Shown: positions 16,811 to 25,008, counted from the stretch's first letter. The stretch: 64,000 bases of DNA from Ancylobacter sp. TS-1 (GCF_009223885.1 NZ_CP045144.1:3584001-3648000), one strand, 5' to 3'. Numbers and translations are program-made. The notes: generated from the letters alone by a model not told the origin.

Positions 16811-17625
16811 ACCGGCTCGCCCGTTTTGCGTTCTATCTTCTCTGCGGCCTGATCGCGGCCTTCCTTGTCCTGCCGCTCCTCGTGATCGTGCCGCTGTCCT
16901 TCAATCCGGAGCCGTATTTCTCCTTCACGCCGGCCATGCTCCAGCTTGATCCTGCTGGGTGGTCGCTGCGCTGGTACCGGGAAATTGCGGAAAGCGCGCA
17001 GTGGCGGCTGGCGCTGTGCAACAGCCTGGGCATCGCGGCCGTCGTCACACCGCTGGCAACCCTTTTCGGCACGATGGCGGCGCTTGGATTGCGGCGGCTA
17101 CCGACACGACCGCGCAAGATGTTGGCTGTCATGATCGCGTCGCCGCTGGTGGTGCCGGTCATCCTGTTCGCCACGGGGGTCTATTTCTTCCTGGCGCCGC
17201 TGGGGCTCACTCAGTCCTTCACCGGCATCATCCTGGCCCATACCGCACTGGCGGCGCCTTATGTGGTGGTGACGGTCGGCAGCACGCTCACCACCTTTGA
17301 CGAGCGCCTGCTGCGAGCCGCATCCATTCTGGGCTCGCCGCCCTTATCCGCCTTTTTCAAGGTGACCTTGCCGCTGATCGCGCCCGGTATCGCCTCAGGC
17401 GCCCTGTTCGCCTTTGTCACGTCCTTCGATGAAGCCGTCATCGCCCTGTTCCTGGCTGGCTATGACCAGCGCACTATTCCGTTGCAGATGTGGTCGGGTG
17501 TGCGGGACCAGTTGAGTCCCGCGGTGCTCGCCGCAGCCACGCTCATGGTGTTCCTCGTCACCATCGTCATGCTCACAGCGATGCTGATCTCTCGCTCGGC
17601 GCGATCGGCAGGAGCACGCAGATGA
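16807..17625 (+). CDS. ABC transporter permease (PotC-like)
   Basis: 272 aa with six predicted membrane helices and the EAA loop ASILGSPPLSAFFKVTLPLIAPG. The start overlaps the previous stop (ATGA) and the end overlaps the AtzG-like gene (ATGA). Together with the ATPase, binding protein and first permease it makes a complete importer; the tight coupling to the amidase genes shows that the imported compound is the likely amidase substrate. Confidence 0.92.
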   Translation: MNRLARFAFYLLCGLIAAFLVLPLLVIVPLSFNPEPYFSFTPAMLQLDPAGWSLRWYREIAESAQWRLALCNSLGIAAVVTPLATLFGTMAALGLRRLPTRPRKMLAVMIASPLVVPVILFATGVYFFLAPLGLTQSFTGIILAHTALAAPYVVVTVGSTLTTFDERLLRAASILGSPPLSAFFKVTLPLIAPGIASGALFAFVTSFDEAVIALFLAGYDQRTIPLQMWSGVRDQLSPAVLAAATLMVFLVTIVMLTAMLISRSARSAGARR

Positions 17626-17846
17626 GCCGTCAGGACTGGCCCGACGCCGATTTCCTTGCCAACGTCGCCGCGCGGCTTGCCGGGCGTGATTGGCCCGTAG
17701 CGACGTTGGCGCCGCTGGTACACGGGGCGGGGCATGGCCTCGTCAGTGGCCTGGGCGATCTGCTGGCGGGCTTGCGGAGGCTCGCTGATCACGATCTCGC
17801 CGACATCGGACCGGCAATCCCCCCTTTCCAGGAAACAGGCCAATGA
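17622..17846 (+). CDS. AtzG-like small subunit (DUF4089)
   Basis: 74 aa from the ATG at 17622. The start DADFLANVAARLAGRDWP and the Gly/Leu-rich middle match DUF4089 proteins, which form a GatC-like small subunit wrapped around an amidase (AtzG with AtzE in cyanuric acid/1-carboxybiuret degradation). It overlaps both neighbours by 4 bp, and the next gene is an amidase, so an AtzG-AtzE-type heteromer is expected. Confidence 0.78.
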   Translation: MSRQDWPDADFLANVAARLAGRDWPVATLAPLVHGAGHGLVSGLGDLLAGLRRLADHDLADIGPAIPPFQETGQ

Positions 17847-19285
17847 GCGACCTCACGCGTCTGTCCTTGCGCAAGCTCCGGCGGCTGATGGTCTCCGGGG
17901 AGGTTCGGCCGGAAGAGGTGACCGTGGCGTTTCTGGCGCGAGCCGAAGCCCGCAATAGCCGCGATCTCAGCTATGTCTCGATCGGAGCGGAGGAGGCTCT
18001 GGCGTGCGCTAGCCGGGTGGAAGAGGCTGGCGCATCGGGGCGCCTCGCCGGCATCCCCTTCTCCTGCAAGGATGTGTTCGACACAGTAACGTTGCCGACC
18101 ACGGCCGGTTCGCGCGCCATGCATGATTACCGGCCGGTCAGAGACGCGCAGGCGCTTGAACGCCTCAAGGCGTCTGGCGCCATCCTTTTGGGAAAGAACA
18201 ATCTGCACGAGTTCTGCTATGGCATCACCGGCGCCAACCCTATCTTCGGCACACCGGCAAATCCGCATCATCCAGGCCGCCTGGCGGGCGGATCCTCCAG
18301 CGGCTCCGCCGTTGCGGTCGCCAACCGGACGGCAATGTTCGCGCTCGGCACCGATACGGGCGGCTCGGTGCGCGTTCCCGCCAGCCTGTGTGGTCTTGTC
18401 GGCTTAAAGCCGACCCGCGGACAGATCAGTCTGAAGGGTGTGGTACCGTTCTGCTGGTCGCTGGATCATGCCGGGATTCTTGCCCGAAGCTGCGGGGACG
18501 CGGCCGAGGTGTTCCTCACCATTCGCGAGGCGGGTGAGGCCGTCTCGGTAGCGAACGCCGATCATTCCGAGCGTGGCAACTCGCTGCATGGCCTGCGCAT
18601 CGGCGTACCCAGAGGAGCCTATCTTGAGGATACGACGTCCGACATTGCCCTGCGCGTGCATCAGCTGATCACGGAATGCCGCCGGCTCGGGGCCCATATA
18701 ATCGACGTGGTGATGCCAGACGCTACCCATGTGCGTACGGCCTCGCTGGCCGTCCAGCTCGTCGAGGCTTTTGCCTGGCACCGGACAAATCTCCAGCGCC
18801 GGTTCGATCTGTATGGCGAGGATGTGCGTGAGGGGCTGCTTCAGGGCCAGTTCATCCTGGCCGAGCATTATGTGCAGGCGCTCCGGCTGTTCGCCGCGAA
18901 GAAGGCCGAGATAAGTGAGCGGCTCAAGGATATCGATGTGCTGATGACGCCGACGACGCCGATCGTCGCGCCGGCTCTGGATCAGAAGCAGGTGACGCTA
19001 GCGGGCGTTGCGGTGCCTGTCGGCAATGCACTGTCTCACTTCACCTGTCTCTTCAACTTGACCGGTCACCCCGCGCTATCCGTTCCCATCGGTCGGGACG
19101 GTGATGGCCTGCCGATCGGGGTGCAACTGATCGGAGCGCACTATCGGGATATGAAACTCCTGGCGACCGGCGCCGCGCTGGAGCGGGTCGGTCTGGCCGG
19201 CTGGATCGAGCCCAAAGATGAGATGGATGACGGTCCCGGCATGCCGCCTCCGCTGTCGGAACGGCGGGAGCTCTATGCGCATTAG
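17843..19285 (+). CDS. AtzE-like amidase (amidase signature family)
   Basis: 480 aa. The Ser-cisSer-Lys machinery is present: Lys76 in PFSCKDVFD, the glycine-rich GGSSSGSAVAVAN at about 149-161 and the nucleophile Ser175 in TDTGGSVRVPA. The enzyme hydrolyses an amide bond; the paired DUF4089 subunit places it near AtzE rather than GatA. Last gene of the GntR-transporter operon. The substrate cannot be read from sequence: carboxybiuret is possible, but no cyanuric acid genes are nearby. Confidence 0.88.
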   Translation: MSDLTRLSLRKLRRLMVSGEVRPEEVTVAFLARAEARNSRDLSYVSIGAEEALACASRVEEAGASGRLAGIPFSCKDVFDTVTLPTTAGSRAMHDYRPVRDAQALERLKASGAILLGKNNLHEFCYGITGANPIFGTPANPHHPGRLAGGSSSGSAVAVANRTAMFALGTDTGGSVRVPASLCGLVGLKPTRGQISLKGVVPFCWSLDHAGILARSCGDAAEVFLTIREAGEAVSVANADHSERGNSLHGLRIGVPRGAYLEDTTSDIALRVHQLITECRRLGAHIIDVVMPDATHVRTASLAVQLVEAFAWHRTNLQRRFDLYGEDVREGLLQGQFILAEHYVQALRLFAAKKAEISERLKDIDVLMTPTTPIVAPALDQKQVTLAGVAVPVGNALSHFTCLFNLTGHPALSVPIGRDGDGLPIGVQLIGAHYRDMKLLATGAALERVGLAGWIEPKDEMDDGPGMPPPLSERRELYAH

Positions 19286-19341
19286 CTATACGGCCGCTAC
19301 GGATACGGTCCAACTCCGAGTGGTGCCCCTGTTGAGATGGA

Positions 19342-19381
19342 TTTCCCGATCTGGGAAATTATCGTGTTCCCGATTCGGGAA
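19342..19381. promoter_or_regulatory. twin palindromes ahead of higBA
   Basis: Two near-identical inverted repeats, TTCCC-gatct-GGGAA (within 19342-19358) and TTCCC-gattc-GGGAA (19367-19381), lie just before the toxin gene, 24 bp apart. A -10-like TATAAG follows at about 19387. Paired palindromes over the promoter are the usual operator for a HigA-type HTH antitoxin, so repression by HigA or HigBA is expected. Confidence 0.65.
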
Positions 19382-19397
19382 TTCGCTATAAGCTCCT

Positions 19398-19694
19398 ATG
19401 CAGATCATCGCTCGCCGGACTCTCGAGCTTTTCTGGGAACGCTATCCGCAAGCTGAGACGCCACTCGTGCTCTGGCATGCCCGCGTGGCGAAGGCCGCGT
19501 GGGCAGGCCCTCAGGACGTGAAAGCGACCTTCGGGACTATCGTGGATTTCGTAGGGGACAGCCGCCTGATCTTTGATGTCGGTGGTGACAAGTTCCGACT
19601 CATCGTCCACGTCGCCTATCCATTCCGTCGGGTGTTGATCAAGTTCGTGGGCACTCACGCTGAATATGACGCCATAGATCCGGAGACCGTTTGA
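19398..19694 (+). CDS. higB: HigB-type mRNA interferase toxin
   Basis: 98 aa. The RelE/HigB fold pattern is clear: LELFWERYPQAETPLVLW, WAGPQDVKATFG, RLIFDVGGDKFRLIVHVAY and the C-terminal VLIKFVGTHAEYDAID. This subfamily cleaves mRNA in the ribosome and is paired with an HTH antitoxin encoded downstream. The stop overlaps the higA start (TGATG). It lies between the two catabolic sets and may stabilise the cargo block. Confidence 0.92.
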   Translation: MQIIARRTLELFWERYPQAETPLVLWHARVAKAAWAGPQDVKATFGTIVDFVGDSRLIFDVGGDKFRLIVHVAYPFRRVLIKFVGTHAEYDAIDPETV

Positions 19695-20068
19695 TGGACA
19701 TTCGACCGATCAAGACCGACGGGGACTATGAGTGGGCGCTGGCCGAGGTAACGCGCTATTTCGAGCGGCAGCCTGAGCCGGATTCAATGGAAGGAGACCG
19801 CTTCGACGTGCTCTCGGACCTCATCGCGGCCTATGAGGAGCGGCACTTCCCGCTGCCGGATGCCGACCCCGTAGAGGCGCTGCGTGCTTTCCTTGAAGCG
19901 ACCGGGCGAACGCAGCAGGATCTTGCCGCACTGCTCGGCTCCGCACCGCGCGCATCGGAAGTCCTGCGCCGCAAGCGAGCCCTGACCGTCGATATGATCG
20001 GCAAGTTGAGCAAGGAGTGGGGTATGCCGGCGGATATCCTGGTGCGGCCGTACAGGCTGGCGGCGTAA
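19694..20068 (+). CDS. higA: HigA-type HTH antitoxin
   Basis: 124 aa from the ATG at 19694. The N-terminal MDIRPIKTDGDYEWALAEV is typical of HigA partners of this HigB group. The C-terminal HTH (LEATGRTQQDLAALLGSAPRASEVLRRKRALTVDMIGKL) binds the operator. It should neutralise HigB and repress the promoter at 19342-19381. Confidence 0.92.
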   Translation: MDIRPIKTDGDYEWALAEVTRYFERQPEPDSMEGDRFDVLSDLIAAYEERHFPLPDADPVEALRAFLEATGRTQQDLAALLGSAPRASEVLRRKRALTVDMIGKLSKEWGMPADILVRPYRLAA

Positions 20069-20070
20069 GA

Positions 20071-20151
20071 TGTCCCCAGGTAAAATTTACTGCGGGGGAT
20101 GGTGCGGGTACGATCAAGCTCGATTGCGAAGGCGGACGATCAGTGGGGACA
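20071..20151. repeat. 81-bp segment with TGTCCCCA terminal inverted repeats
   Basis: TGTCCCCA at 20071-20078 is the exact inverse of TGGGGACA at 20144-20151. The segment begins 2 bp after the higA stop and holds no gene. It may be a miniature inverted-repeat element or the remains of an insertion sequence end, but it could also be a structured 3' end of the higBA transcript. Confidence 0.25.
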
Positions 20152-20220
20152 TTGAGATCCACAGTGACCGCCTTTCCGGGCATGACGTGATCGAGGTGAT
20201 GTCCTTCCCGATCACACGCG

Positions 20221-20928
20221 TTAGTCCTGCATCAAGGACGTCGCGAGCGCGCGCATGACCAGATCCGGCAGCGCCGCCTCAAGAACGCTGAAATGATCAT
20301 TCAGAGCGATCACAGCCGCCCCCATTTTTCCGTCGACCAGCGCGGCGGCGAGGGCGGTGAGTGAGGCATGCAGCGGCACGGTCAGATCGGATGATCGATA
20401 GGCACAGCGGCGAACATGATGGGTCCGCTCGCAGAGATCGATCACGTTGCGCTCAATGACATCGCTACCCGTCCATCGGCTCATGCCGATGAAGAGGGCT
20501 TCGGTCCGGCAGGCCAGCGCAATGGCCGTCCTTGGATCGCACGGCGTCAAGGGAGGAGGCCCCAGACCGGGCAAGGTTCGCAATGATGCCGGACGAGCCA
20601 CTATTTCGAGGCTGTGTCGGAGGAGAAGTTGCAGGAGGTCATGGATTTCCTGCATCTCGCGCAGGCGCAGTTCGCGAGCGAAGAAACCTCGCGCGGGAAC
20701 AGCGGCAATATGGCCTTCGGCATGCAGGCGGATCAGCGCCTCGCGCACGGGCGTATTACTGACCTTCAGCTGATCCGACAGTTCGACGACGGCCAGATGC
20801 TGCCCAGGACGGAACCTGTAGAGCAGCGCCCGTGTCTTCAGGGCGCGGTAGACCTGATGCCGCCGGTCCCCGCCGAGACATCCTGATGGCCGCGATCCCG
20901 GGTGAAAGCGGTCCCCGTCACGTTTCAT
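20221..20928 (-). CDS. GntR family transcriptional regulator
   Basis: 235 aa. Winged HTH at about residues 25-75 (VYRALKTRALLYRFRPGQHLAVVELSDQLKVSNTPVREALIRLHAEGHI) followed by an FCD-like helical domain ending at residue 235. It starts 22 bp downstream of the M24 hydrolase stop, on the same strand, so the two are probably co-transcribed. It is more distant from the other two GntR proteins of the cargo block than they are from each other. Confidence 0.85.
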   Translation of the reverse strand: MKRDGDRFHPGSRPSGCLGGDRRHQVYRALKTRALLYRFRPGQHLAVVELSDQLKVSNTPVREALIRLHAEGHIAAVPARGFFARELRLREMQEIHDLLQLLLRHSLEIVARPASLRTLPGLGPPPLTPCDPRTAIALACRTEALFIGMSRWTGSDVIERNVIDLCERTHHVRRCAYRSSDLTVPLHASLTALAAALVDGKMGAAVIALNDHFSVLEAALPDLVMRALATSLMQD

Positions 20929-20950
20929 CCTCGCGTCTACGGCCCCTTCC

Positions 20951-22102
20951 TCAAAGAACTTTCAGGTCGCGGGGATAGGGCGTGAGATAGTCGAAACCGT
21001 CCTCGGTCACGACGATGGAGTCGCCGATGCGTCCGCCGCCCTTGCCGGGCACGGTAATGCCGCCGTCGACGGCAAAGGTCATGCCGGCCCGTAGCTCGCG
21101 TGTCTCGCCGCGCTTGAGTTCCGGCGCCTCCAGCAGCGACATGCCGACCGAGCGGCCGGTGCGATAGCCCGGAGAAAAGCCGGCCGCCGCATAGGCCTCT
21201 TCCGCAGCGGCGTTGACTGCCTCGCAGCGTATGCCGGGGCGGATCGCGGCCAGCGCGGCGCGCTGGGCAGCCAAGGAGGCCTCCTGGATGCGCGCCTGTT
21301 CGTCAGTCACAGTTTGCACGAAGAACTGGCGGTCGAAGCCGAGCTTGTAGTTGCGGAAACTCACCATACCGCAGAAGCACAGATAGACAGGATCGCCGGA
21401 CTTCAGCCGGCGCACGCCGGCGCGCCTATGGACCATGCAGGTGTCCGTGCCTGACTGCAGGATCTGCAGATTGTGGATCAGTGGCGAGACATAACGGTCC
21501 TGCGGATCGCGCAGCAGGGAAGCGGCCCGGCGCGTGCCGGCCTGCATGGCGGCGAGCGCGATCTCATATTCGGGCACACCGGGACCGATCGCGTCCGCAG
21601 CTGCATCCATCATGGCGATGGCAACTTCGCCGGCCTGGCGCATGATGGCGACTTCGTCCAGAGACTTGATCATGCGCTGCTCGGCGATCAGCGGCGCAAT
21701 ATCCGTCAGGATGCGCGCGGGAAGTTGCTCGCGGATCTCGGCGGCGATCACATTCGGCAGCCGGGCCGCTTCGATCCCGATCTGCGTGGCCGTTGCGGGG
21801 CTGCCCAACAGGCCAATGAGCAGGTCCCGCCATTCCCGGCCGCCGTCGGTCCAGGGTCGGATGTCCCCGACCCAGCTCATGGCGGCGCACATGTCCGATT
21901 CCATCAGCGGAGTGAGGATCACCGGAGCCTGACCGGGACGCATGATCATTAGTGTCGGCCGCCCGAATTCCATGCCGAGATAATTCCAGTAGCCGCCGTA
22001 ATAGGCGATCGAGTCCGGATCACTAAGCAGGGCCAGTCCGAGGCCGGCGCTCTCGAGAGACCGGGCGAGAAGATGCGTGCGCATCTCAAAGGGGCTTGTC
22101 AT
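20951..22102 (-). CDS. M24-family creatinase/DoeA-like hydrolase
   Basis: 383 aa, the full length for this two-domain fold: an N-terminal creatinase domain (SDPDSIAYYGGYWNYLG) and a C-terminal pita-bread domain. Several metal ligands of true M24 aminopeptidases appear replaced: VYLCFCGMVSF where an Asp is expected, GRSVGMSLLEAPEL instead of GHGIGLxxHE, and GRIGDSIVVTEDG lacking the usual Glu. This pattern suits non-peptidase members such as creatinase or ectoine hydrolase (DoeA/EutD). The partner isomerase-family gene is divergent. The substrate is unknown. Confidence 0.82.
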   Translation of the reverse strand: MTSPFEMRTHLLARSLESAGLGLALLSDPDSIAYYGGYWNYLGMEFGRPTLMIMRPGQAPVILTPLMESDMCAAMSWVGDIRPWTDGGREWRDLLIGLLGSPATATQIGIEAARLPNVIAAEIREQLPARILTDIAPLIAEQRMIKSLDEVAIMRQAGEVAIAMMDAAADAIGPGVPEYEIALAAMQAGTRRAASLLRDPQDRYVSPLIHNLQILQSGTDTCMVHRRAGVRRLKSGDPVYLCFCGMVSFRNYKLGFDRQFFVQTVTDEQARIQEASLAAQRAALAAIRPGIRCEAVNAAAEEAYAAAGFSPGYRTGRSVGMSLLEAPELKRGETRELRAGMTFAVDGGITVPGKGGGRIGDSIVVTEDGFDYLTPYPRDLKVL

Positions 22103-22112
22103 TTGCCGACCT

Positions 22113-22213
22113 GTATGCAGCTATGGTGTGTCTCACGATAGAGAGGCGTGAATTACGTTGTCAATACAAGAATGTTGACTGTTCTGGCTGGGACTTCTTC
22201 CATAGCTGCATAC
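22113..22213. promoter_or_regulatory. divergent control region with a 14-bp inverted repeat pair
   Basis: GTATGCAGCTATGG (22113-22126) is exactly inverted as CCATAGCTGCATAC (22200-22213), with the two promoter areas between them. A second inverted repeat, GTCAA-N10-TTGAC (22160-22179), lies in the middle and includes a minus-strand TTGACA that could be a -35 box for the M24 gene. Two distant operator half-sites would let one regulator, probably a neighbouring GntR, control both directions. Confidence 0.5.
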
Positions 22214-22230
22214 ATCAAGGGAGCAAGGTC

Positions 22231-22968
22231 GTGCGTGAGATCAAGAGCGATGCGGGTCGCCATCACCGGGCAAAGATCGGGTTCGTGCTGTTGGCGATGG
22301 AACAGACCATCGAGGACGACATGTTCACGCTCCGGCCAAAGGGGGTGGGCATTCACTTCACGCGCGCATCCATGGCGAACCGGGTCAGCGTCGATACACT
22401 GGCGGCCATGGCCTCGGGCATTGGCGATGCCGCCAGCCTGCTCCTGCCGGAGGAGCCGCTCGATGTCGTCTGTTATGCCTGCACCTCGGGCAGCGTCGTC
22501 ATCGGAGAGGATCAGGTGTTTGCTGAACTGAACCGGGGCAAGCCCACCGCCAGGGCAACTTCGTTGATCACCGCGGTTATGCGTGCACTGAAGGCACTGA
22601 AGGTGAGCCGCATTGCCATTGCCACGCCCTATCTTGCCGAGGTCGATGCCATCGAGCGCAGCTACATGGCGGCGCGCGGCTTCGAGATCGTTCACATGCA
22701 GGGATTGGGCATCGAGAAGGATGCCGATATGGTGAGGGTGACGCCGGAAGCCATTCTGGATTTTGCGCTGAGCGTCGATCGCAGCGACGCCGAGGCGCTT
22801 TTCATTAGCTGTGGCGCTTTACGCTCTCTCGACATTATCGAGGAACTCGAGCGCCGGCTCGGCAAACCGGTCGTGACCAGCAATCAGGCGATGATGTGGG
22901 ACTGCCTGCGTCTTGCCGGGATCGCGGACCAGCGGGATGATTATGGCATTCTGCTTCGGGAGCATTGA
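22231..22968 (+). CDS. maleate isomerase / Asp-Glu racemase family protein
   Basis: 245 aa from the GTG at 22231, which has AAGGGAG 7 bp upstream and starts at the conserved domain (AKIGFVLLAMEQTIEDDMF). One active-site cysteine lies in VCYACTSGSVVIG and the second in ALFISCGALRSLDII, as expected for maleate cis-trans isomerase, arylmalonate decarboxylase and related enzymes. EutA of the ectoine pathway is in this superfamily and also pairs with an M24 hydrolase, but no deacetylase gene is seen here. Confidence 0.82.
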   Translation: MREIKSDAGRHHRAKIGFVLLAMEQTIEDDMFTLRPKGVGIHFTRASMANRVSVDTLAAMASGIGDAASLLLPEEPLDVVCYACTSGSVVIGEDQVFAELNRGKPTARATSLITAVMRALKALKVSRIAIATPYLAEVDAIERSYMAARGFEIVHMQGLGIEKDADMVRVTPEAILDFALSVDRSDAEALFISCGALRSLDIIEELERRLGKPVVTSNQAMMWDCLRLAGIADQRDDYGILLREH

Positions 22969-23655
22969 GTGAGCGAAAGCGCGACGAGCGAAAACTCAAG
23001 GACACGAGCCCCGCGCGGCCAGGTGACGGACATCTACCGCGCCTTGCGCGACCGGATCTGTCTGTTGCGCTACCCGCCCGGCATGCTGCTTGGCGAGCAC
23101 GAACTCGCCGAAGAGTTCACGGTCAGTCGCACGCCGGTGCGCCAGGCGCTGCAGCGGCTGGAATATGATGGTCTCACCGAGACCCGCAACGGCGTAGGAA
23201 CCATGGTGACGGGCGTCGACCCGAACGCGTTCCGCGATATTTATGCGTTTCGGCTACGCCTGAGCGAAATGATGGGCGAGTTCCCTGCGGAAGAAGAGGT
23301 GCCTCACGCCCTCTCCACGATCCTGGCGCTTCAGGACCGACTGGGAGCCCTGAAAGGCCAACGGGACATGGAGGCGTTCTGGCAGCTGAATCACGAGCTC
23401 CATCACACCACCAACCGGCTGATCGCGAATCTCGCTTTGCGTGAGACTCATGAGCGCTATTACTTCCAAGCCTCACGCATTTGGTACAGTGTGATCGAAG
23501 CCTTCTTCGAAGAGCAACTCGCCGATCTCGCCAGTGAACTCAACGAAATCGTGGGTGCGCTTCGGGCCGGCGACATAAGGGCGGTCGGCTATATCCAGCG
23601 CAACCACATCGCCTTTGGCCTCCATCGTGTCGCGAGCGCTCACACCGCCGTTTGA
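22969..23655 (+). CDS. GntR family (FadR-like) transcriptional regulator
   Basis: 228 aa starting with GTG immediately after the isomerase stop. Winged HTH: IYRALRDRICLLRYPPGMLLGEHELAEEFTVSRTPVRQALQRLEYDGL (about residues 18-66), followed by an FCD-type ligand domain. It is a paralogue of the GntR at 12723-13406. It is cotranscribed with the isomerase-family gene, and the inverted repeats at 22113-22213 are its likely operators. Confidence 0.9.
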   Translation: MSESATSENSRTRAPRGQVTDIYRALRDRICLLRYPPGMLLGEHELAEEFTVSRTPVRQALQRLEYDGLTETRNGVGTMVTGVDPNAFRDIYAFRLRLSEMMGEFPAEEEVPHALSTILALQDRLGALKGQRDMEAFWQLNHELHHTTNRLIANLALRETHERYYFQASRIWYSVIEAFFEEQLADLASELNEIVGALRAGDIRAVGYIQRNHIAFGLHRVASAHTAV

Positions 23656-23705
23656 CGCTGCCAGCTCTGGCCGTACGGATCACGTCCCATGCGGCCAGAT
23701 GTGTT

Positions 23706-23728
23706 TACATATTATAGTTGATAAACTT
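23706..23728 (+). repeat. second copy of the 23-bp XRE leader sequence
   Basis: Identical over 23 bp to 10401-10423, and at nearly the same distance from the ATG of its XRE gene (52 versus 51 bp). It contains the interrupted palindrome AGTT-gata-AACT and a TATTAT/TATAGT -10-like stretch. Conservation of the upstream DNA along with the regulator indicates either a shared operator or a recombination footprint. Confidence 0.6.
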
Positions 23729-23757
23729 GGCATGACGGAATTGCGATCGGTCTGCGC

Positions 23758-23976
23758 ATGGATATGCGCAAGCTGGTCGGACGAAATTTCGCCCGCCTGC
23801 GTCAGGTAAGGGACCTGACGCAGGAACAGGTTGCCGAGCGTTCGGGTCTGAGCCAGCAATATCTGAGTGGTCTCGAGCGAGGCCGTCGCAACCCGACGAT
23901 CATCACGCTCTACGAGTTGGCGCGGGCCCTCGATGTGAGCCATGTCGAGTTGGTTCTGCCGCCTGACGATAAGTGA
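23758..23976 (+). CDS. XRE family HTH regulator 2
   Basis: 72 aa, essentially only the HTH domain (FARLRQVRDLTQEQVAERSGLSQQYLSGLERGRRNPTIITLYELARALDV). It is clearly a paralogue of the XRE gene at 10452-10727 (MDMRKLVGRN start, same PTIITLYE segment) but lacks the basic tail. It stands at the point where ICE backbone resumes after the cargo block. A hairpin follows the stop codon. Confidence 0.88.
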   Translation: MDMRKLVGRNFARLRQVRDLTQEQVAERSGLSQQYLSGLERGRRNPTIITLYELARALDVSHVELVLPPDDK

Positions 23977-23991
23977 CGTTCCTCCAGCGGA

Positions 23992-24012
23992 CCCCGGCCG
24001 GTGAGGCCGGGG
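23992..24012. terminator. GC-rich hairpin between XRE 2 and DUF736
   Basis: CCCCGGCC-ggtga-GGCCGGGG is a perfect 8-bp stem with a 5-base loop between two convergent genes. It lacks a clear U-tract, so it is either a weak bidirectional terminator or an mRNA-stabilising end. Confidence 0.55.
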
Positions 24013-24030
24013 CCCTGATCCGGGCGAGTC

Positions 24031-24357
24031 TTAGTCACTCCGGCGCCCGTTGGGGCGCGACCAGATCAGCGAGAAGCCTTCGCCGTCCTCGTCGTCGAAC
24101 AGGTTGGCGTAGATCGGAGCGTTGAAGCTCGGATCGTCGAGCTTGAGGCCGAGATAGTCGCGGCCCTCGGTGGAGCGCTTGGACCAGGCGGCCCCGATCT
24201 CGGCGCGGCCGACCAGGACCCGGTGGCTGGGGGCGTTCTCGCCGGTGGCGCGGGTGTCGGGGATGATGCGCACGCCCCGGGCCTGCACGCTGAGGGTGAC
24301 GATGTCGCCGGTGAACTCGTTGGTGCCGGTCTTCTTGAAGGTGCCGATGGTGGCCAT
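24031..24357 (-). CDS. DUF736 family protein
   Basis: 108 aa from the ATG at 24357: MATIGTFKKTGTNEFTGDI, then VLVGRAEIGAAWSKRS and DDPSFNAPIYANLF, the hallmark of DUF736. These small single-domain proteins are among the most conserved genes of alphaproteobacterial ICEs and plasmids, but their role is unknown. Longer reading frames to 24639 add only non-conserved sequence. Confidence 0.92.
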   Translation of the reverse strand: MATIGTFKKTGTNEFTGDIVTLSVQARGVRIIPDTRATGENAPSHRVLVGRAEIGAAWSKRSTEGRDYLGLKLDDPSFNAPIYANLFDDEDGEGFSLIWSRPNGRRSD

Positions 24358-25008
24358 GTTCCGTCTCCGTCCAGTCTTCTGAGCCCGCACCATTGCGGCC
24401 TCGATGGCGATCGAAAGGCCGGAGGCGAGCGACGCCACATCGCCTCGGGGTCCCCGTCGCGCTCGCGCGATGGGGTGAGGATTGCGACCGCAGCGCAGCG
24501 AAGGACGGCCCAGGTGCGACTTTGTTGCTTCGCGAGGAATGACGGCGATCCGGGGCCCCGCGCAGCGCGCGGGGTGGCGTCGGCAGGGGAAGGAAGTCGG
24601 AACCAGCCGTTGTGGCATAGGCGCTCGAGGCGAAGCCATCCTTCGGCCAGATCAGGCCATTGAGGAGGCCGTTTGGAGCGGGCACGGGCGGATGGATGAG
24701 GGAGATGGTTTGGCCTCGCGCCGGATATAGAGGCCCGACCGGCCAGCATCGGCGGACGATACCCTTAGGCTGGTCAATTTGCCCATTCCCCGTCCCGCCA
24801 ACGTCGCGGATGCTCTGCCCCGAGGGGTCTTTCGGCTGCGACGCGGCCGCCGTTCGTCGCGCGCGCCAACCCTGCCGTACAGCATGGCGAAACGGACGCT
24901 CTGGACTTCCGCTCCCTCCCGGCCCAGCCGGCTGACGCGGACGCTATGCCGTTCGCTGTCTGGTGCGCCGAACGGATATCGCGGTGTCAGGAAGGGGAGC
25001 TGTGCCCG
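24358..25008. other. 650-bp gap upstream of DUF736
   Basis: No convincing gene on either strand. The reading frames seen are GC-rich shadows without family features. The promoter of DUF736 must lie near its left end. No repeat or hairpin stands out. Confidence 0.4.

Noticed and set aside
24652..24885. 77-codon minus-strand frame in the DUF736 upstream gap
   Set aside because: Arg/Ser-rich composition typical of a GC shadow, no family similarity recognised, no ribosome site.
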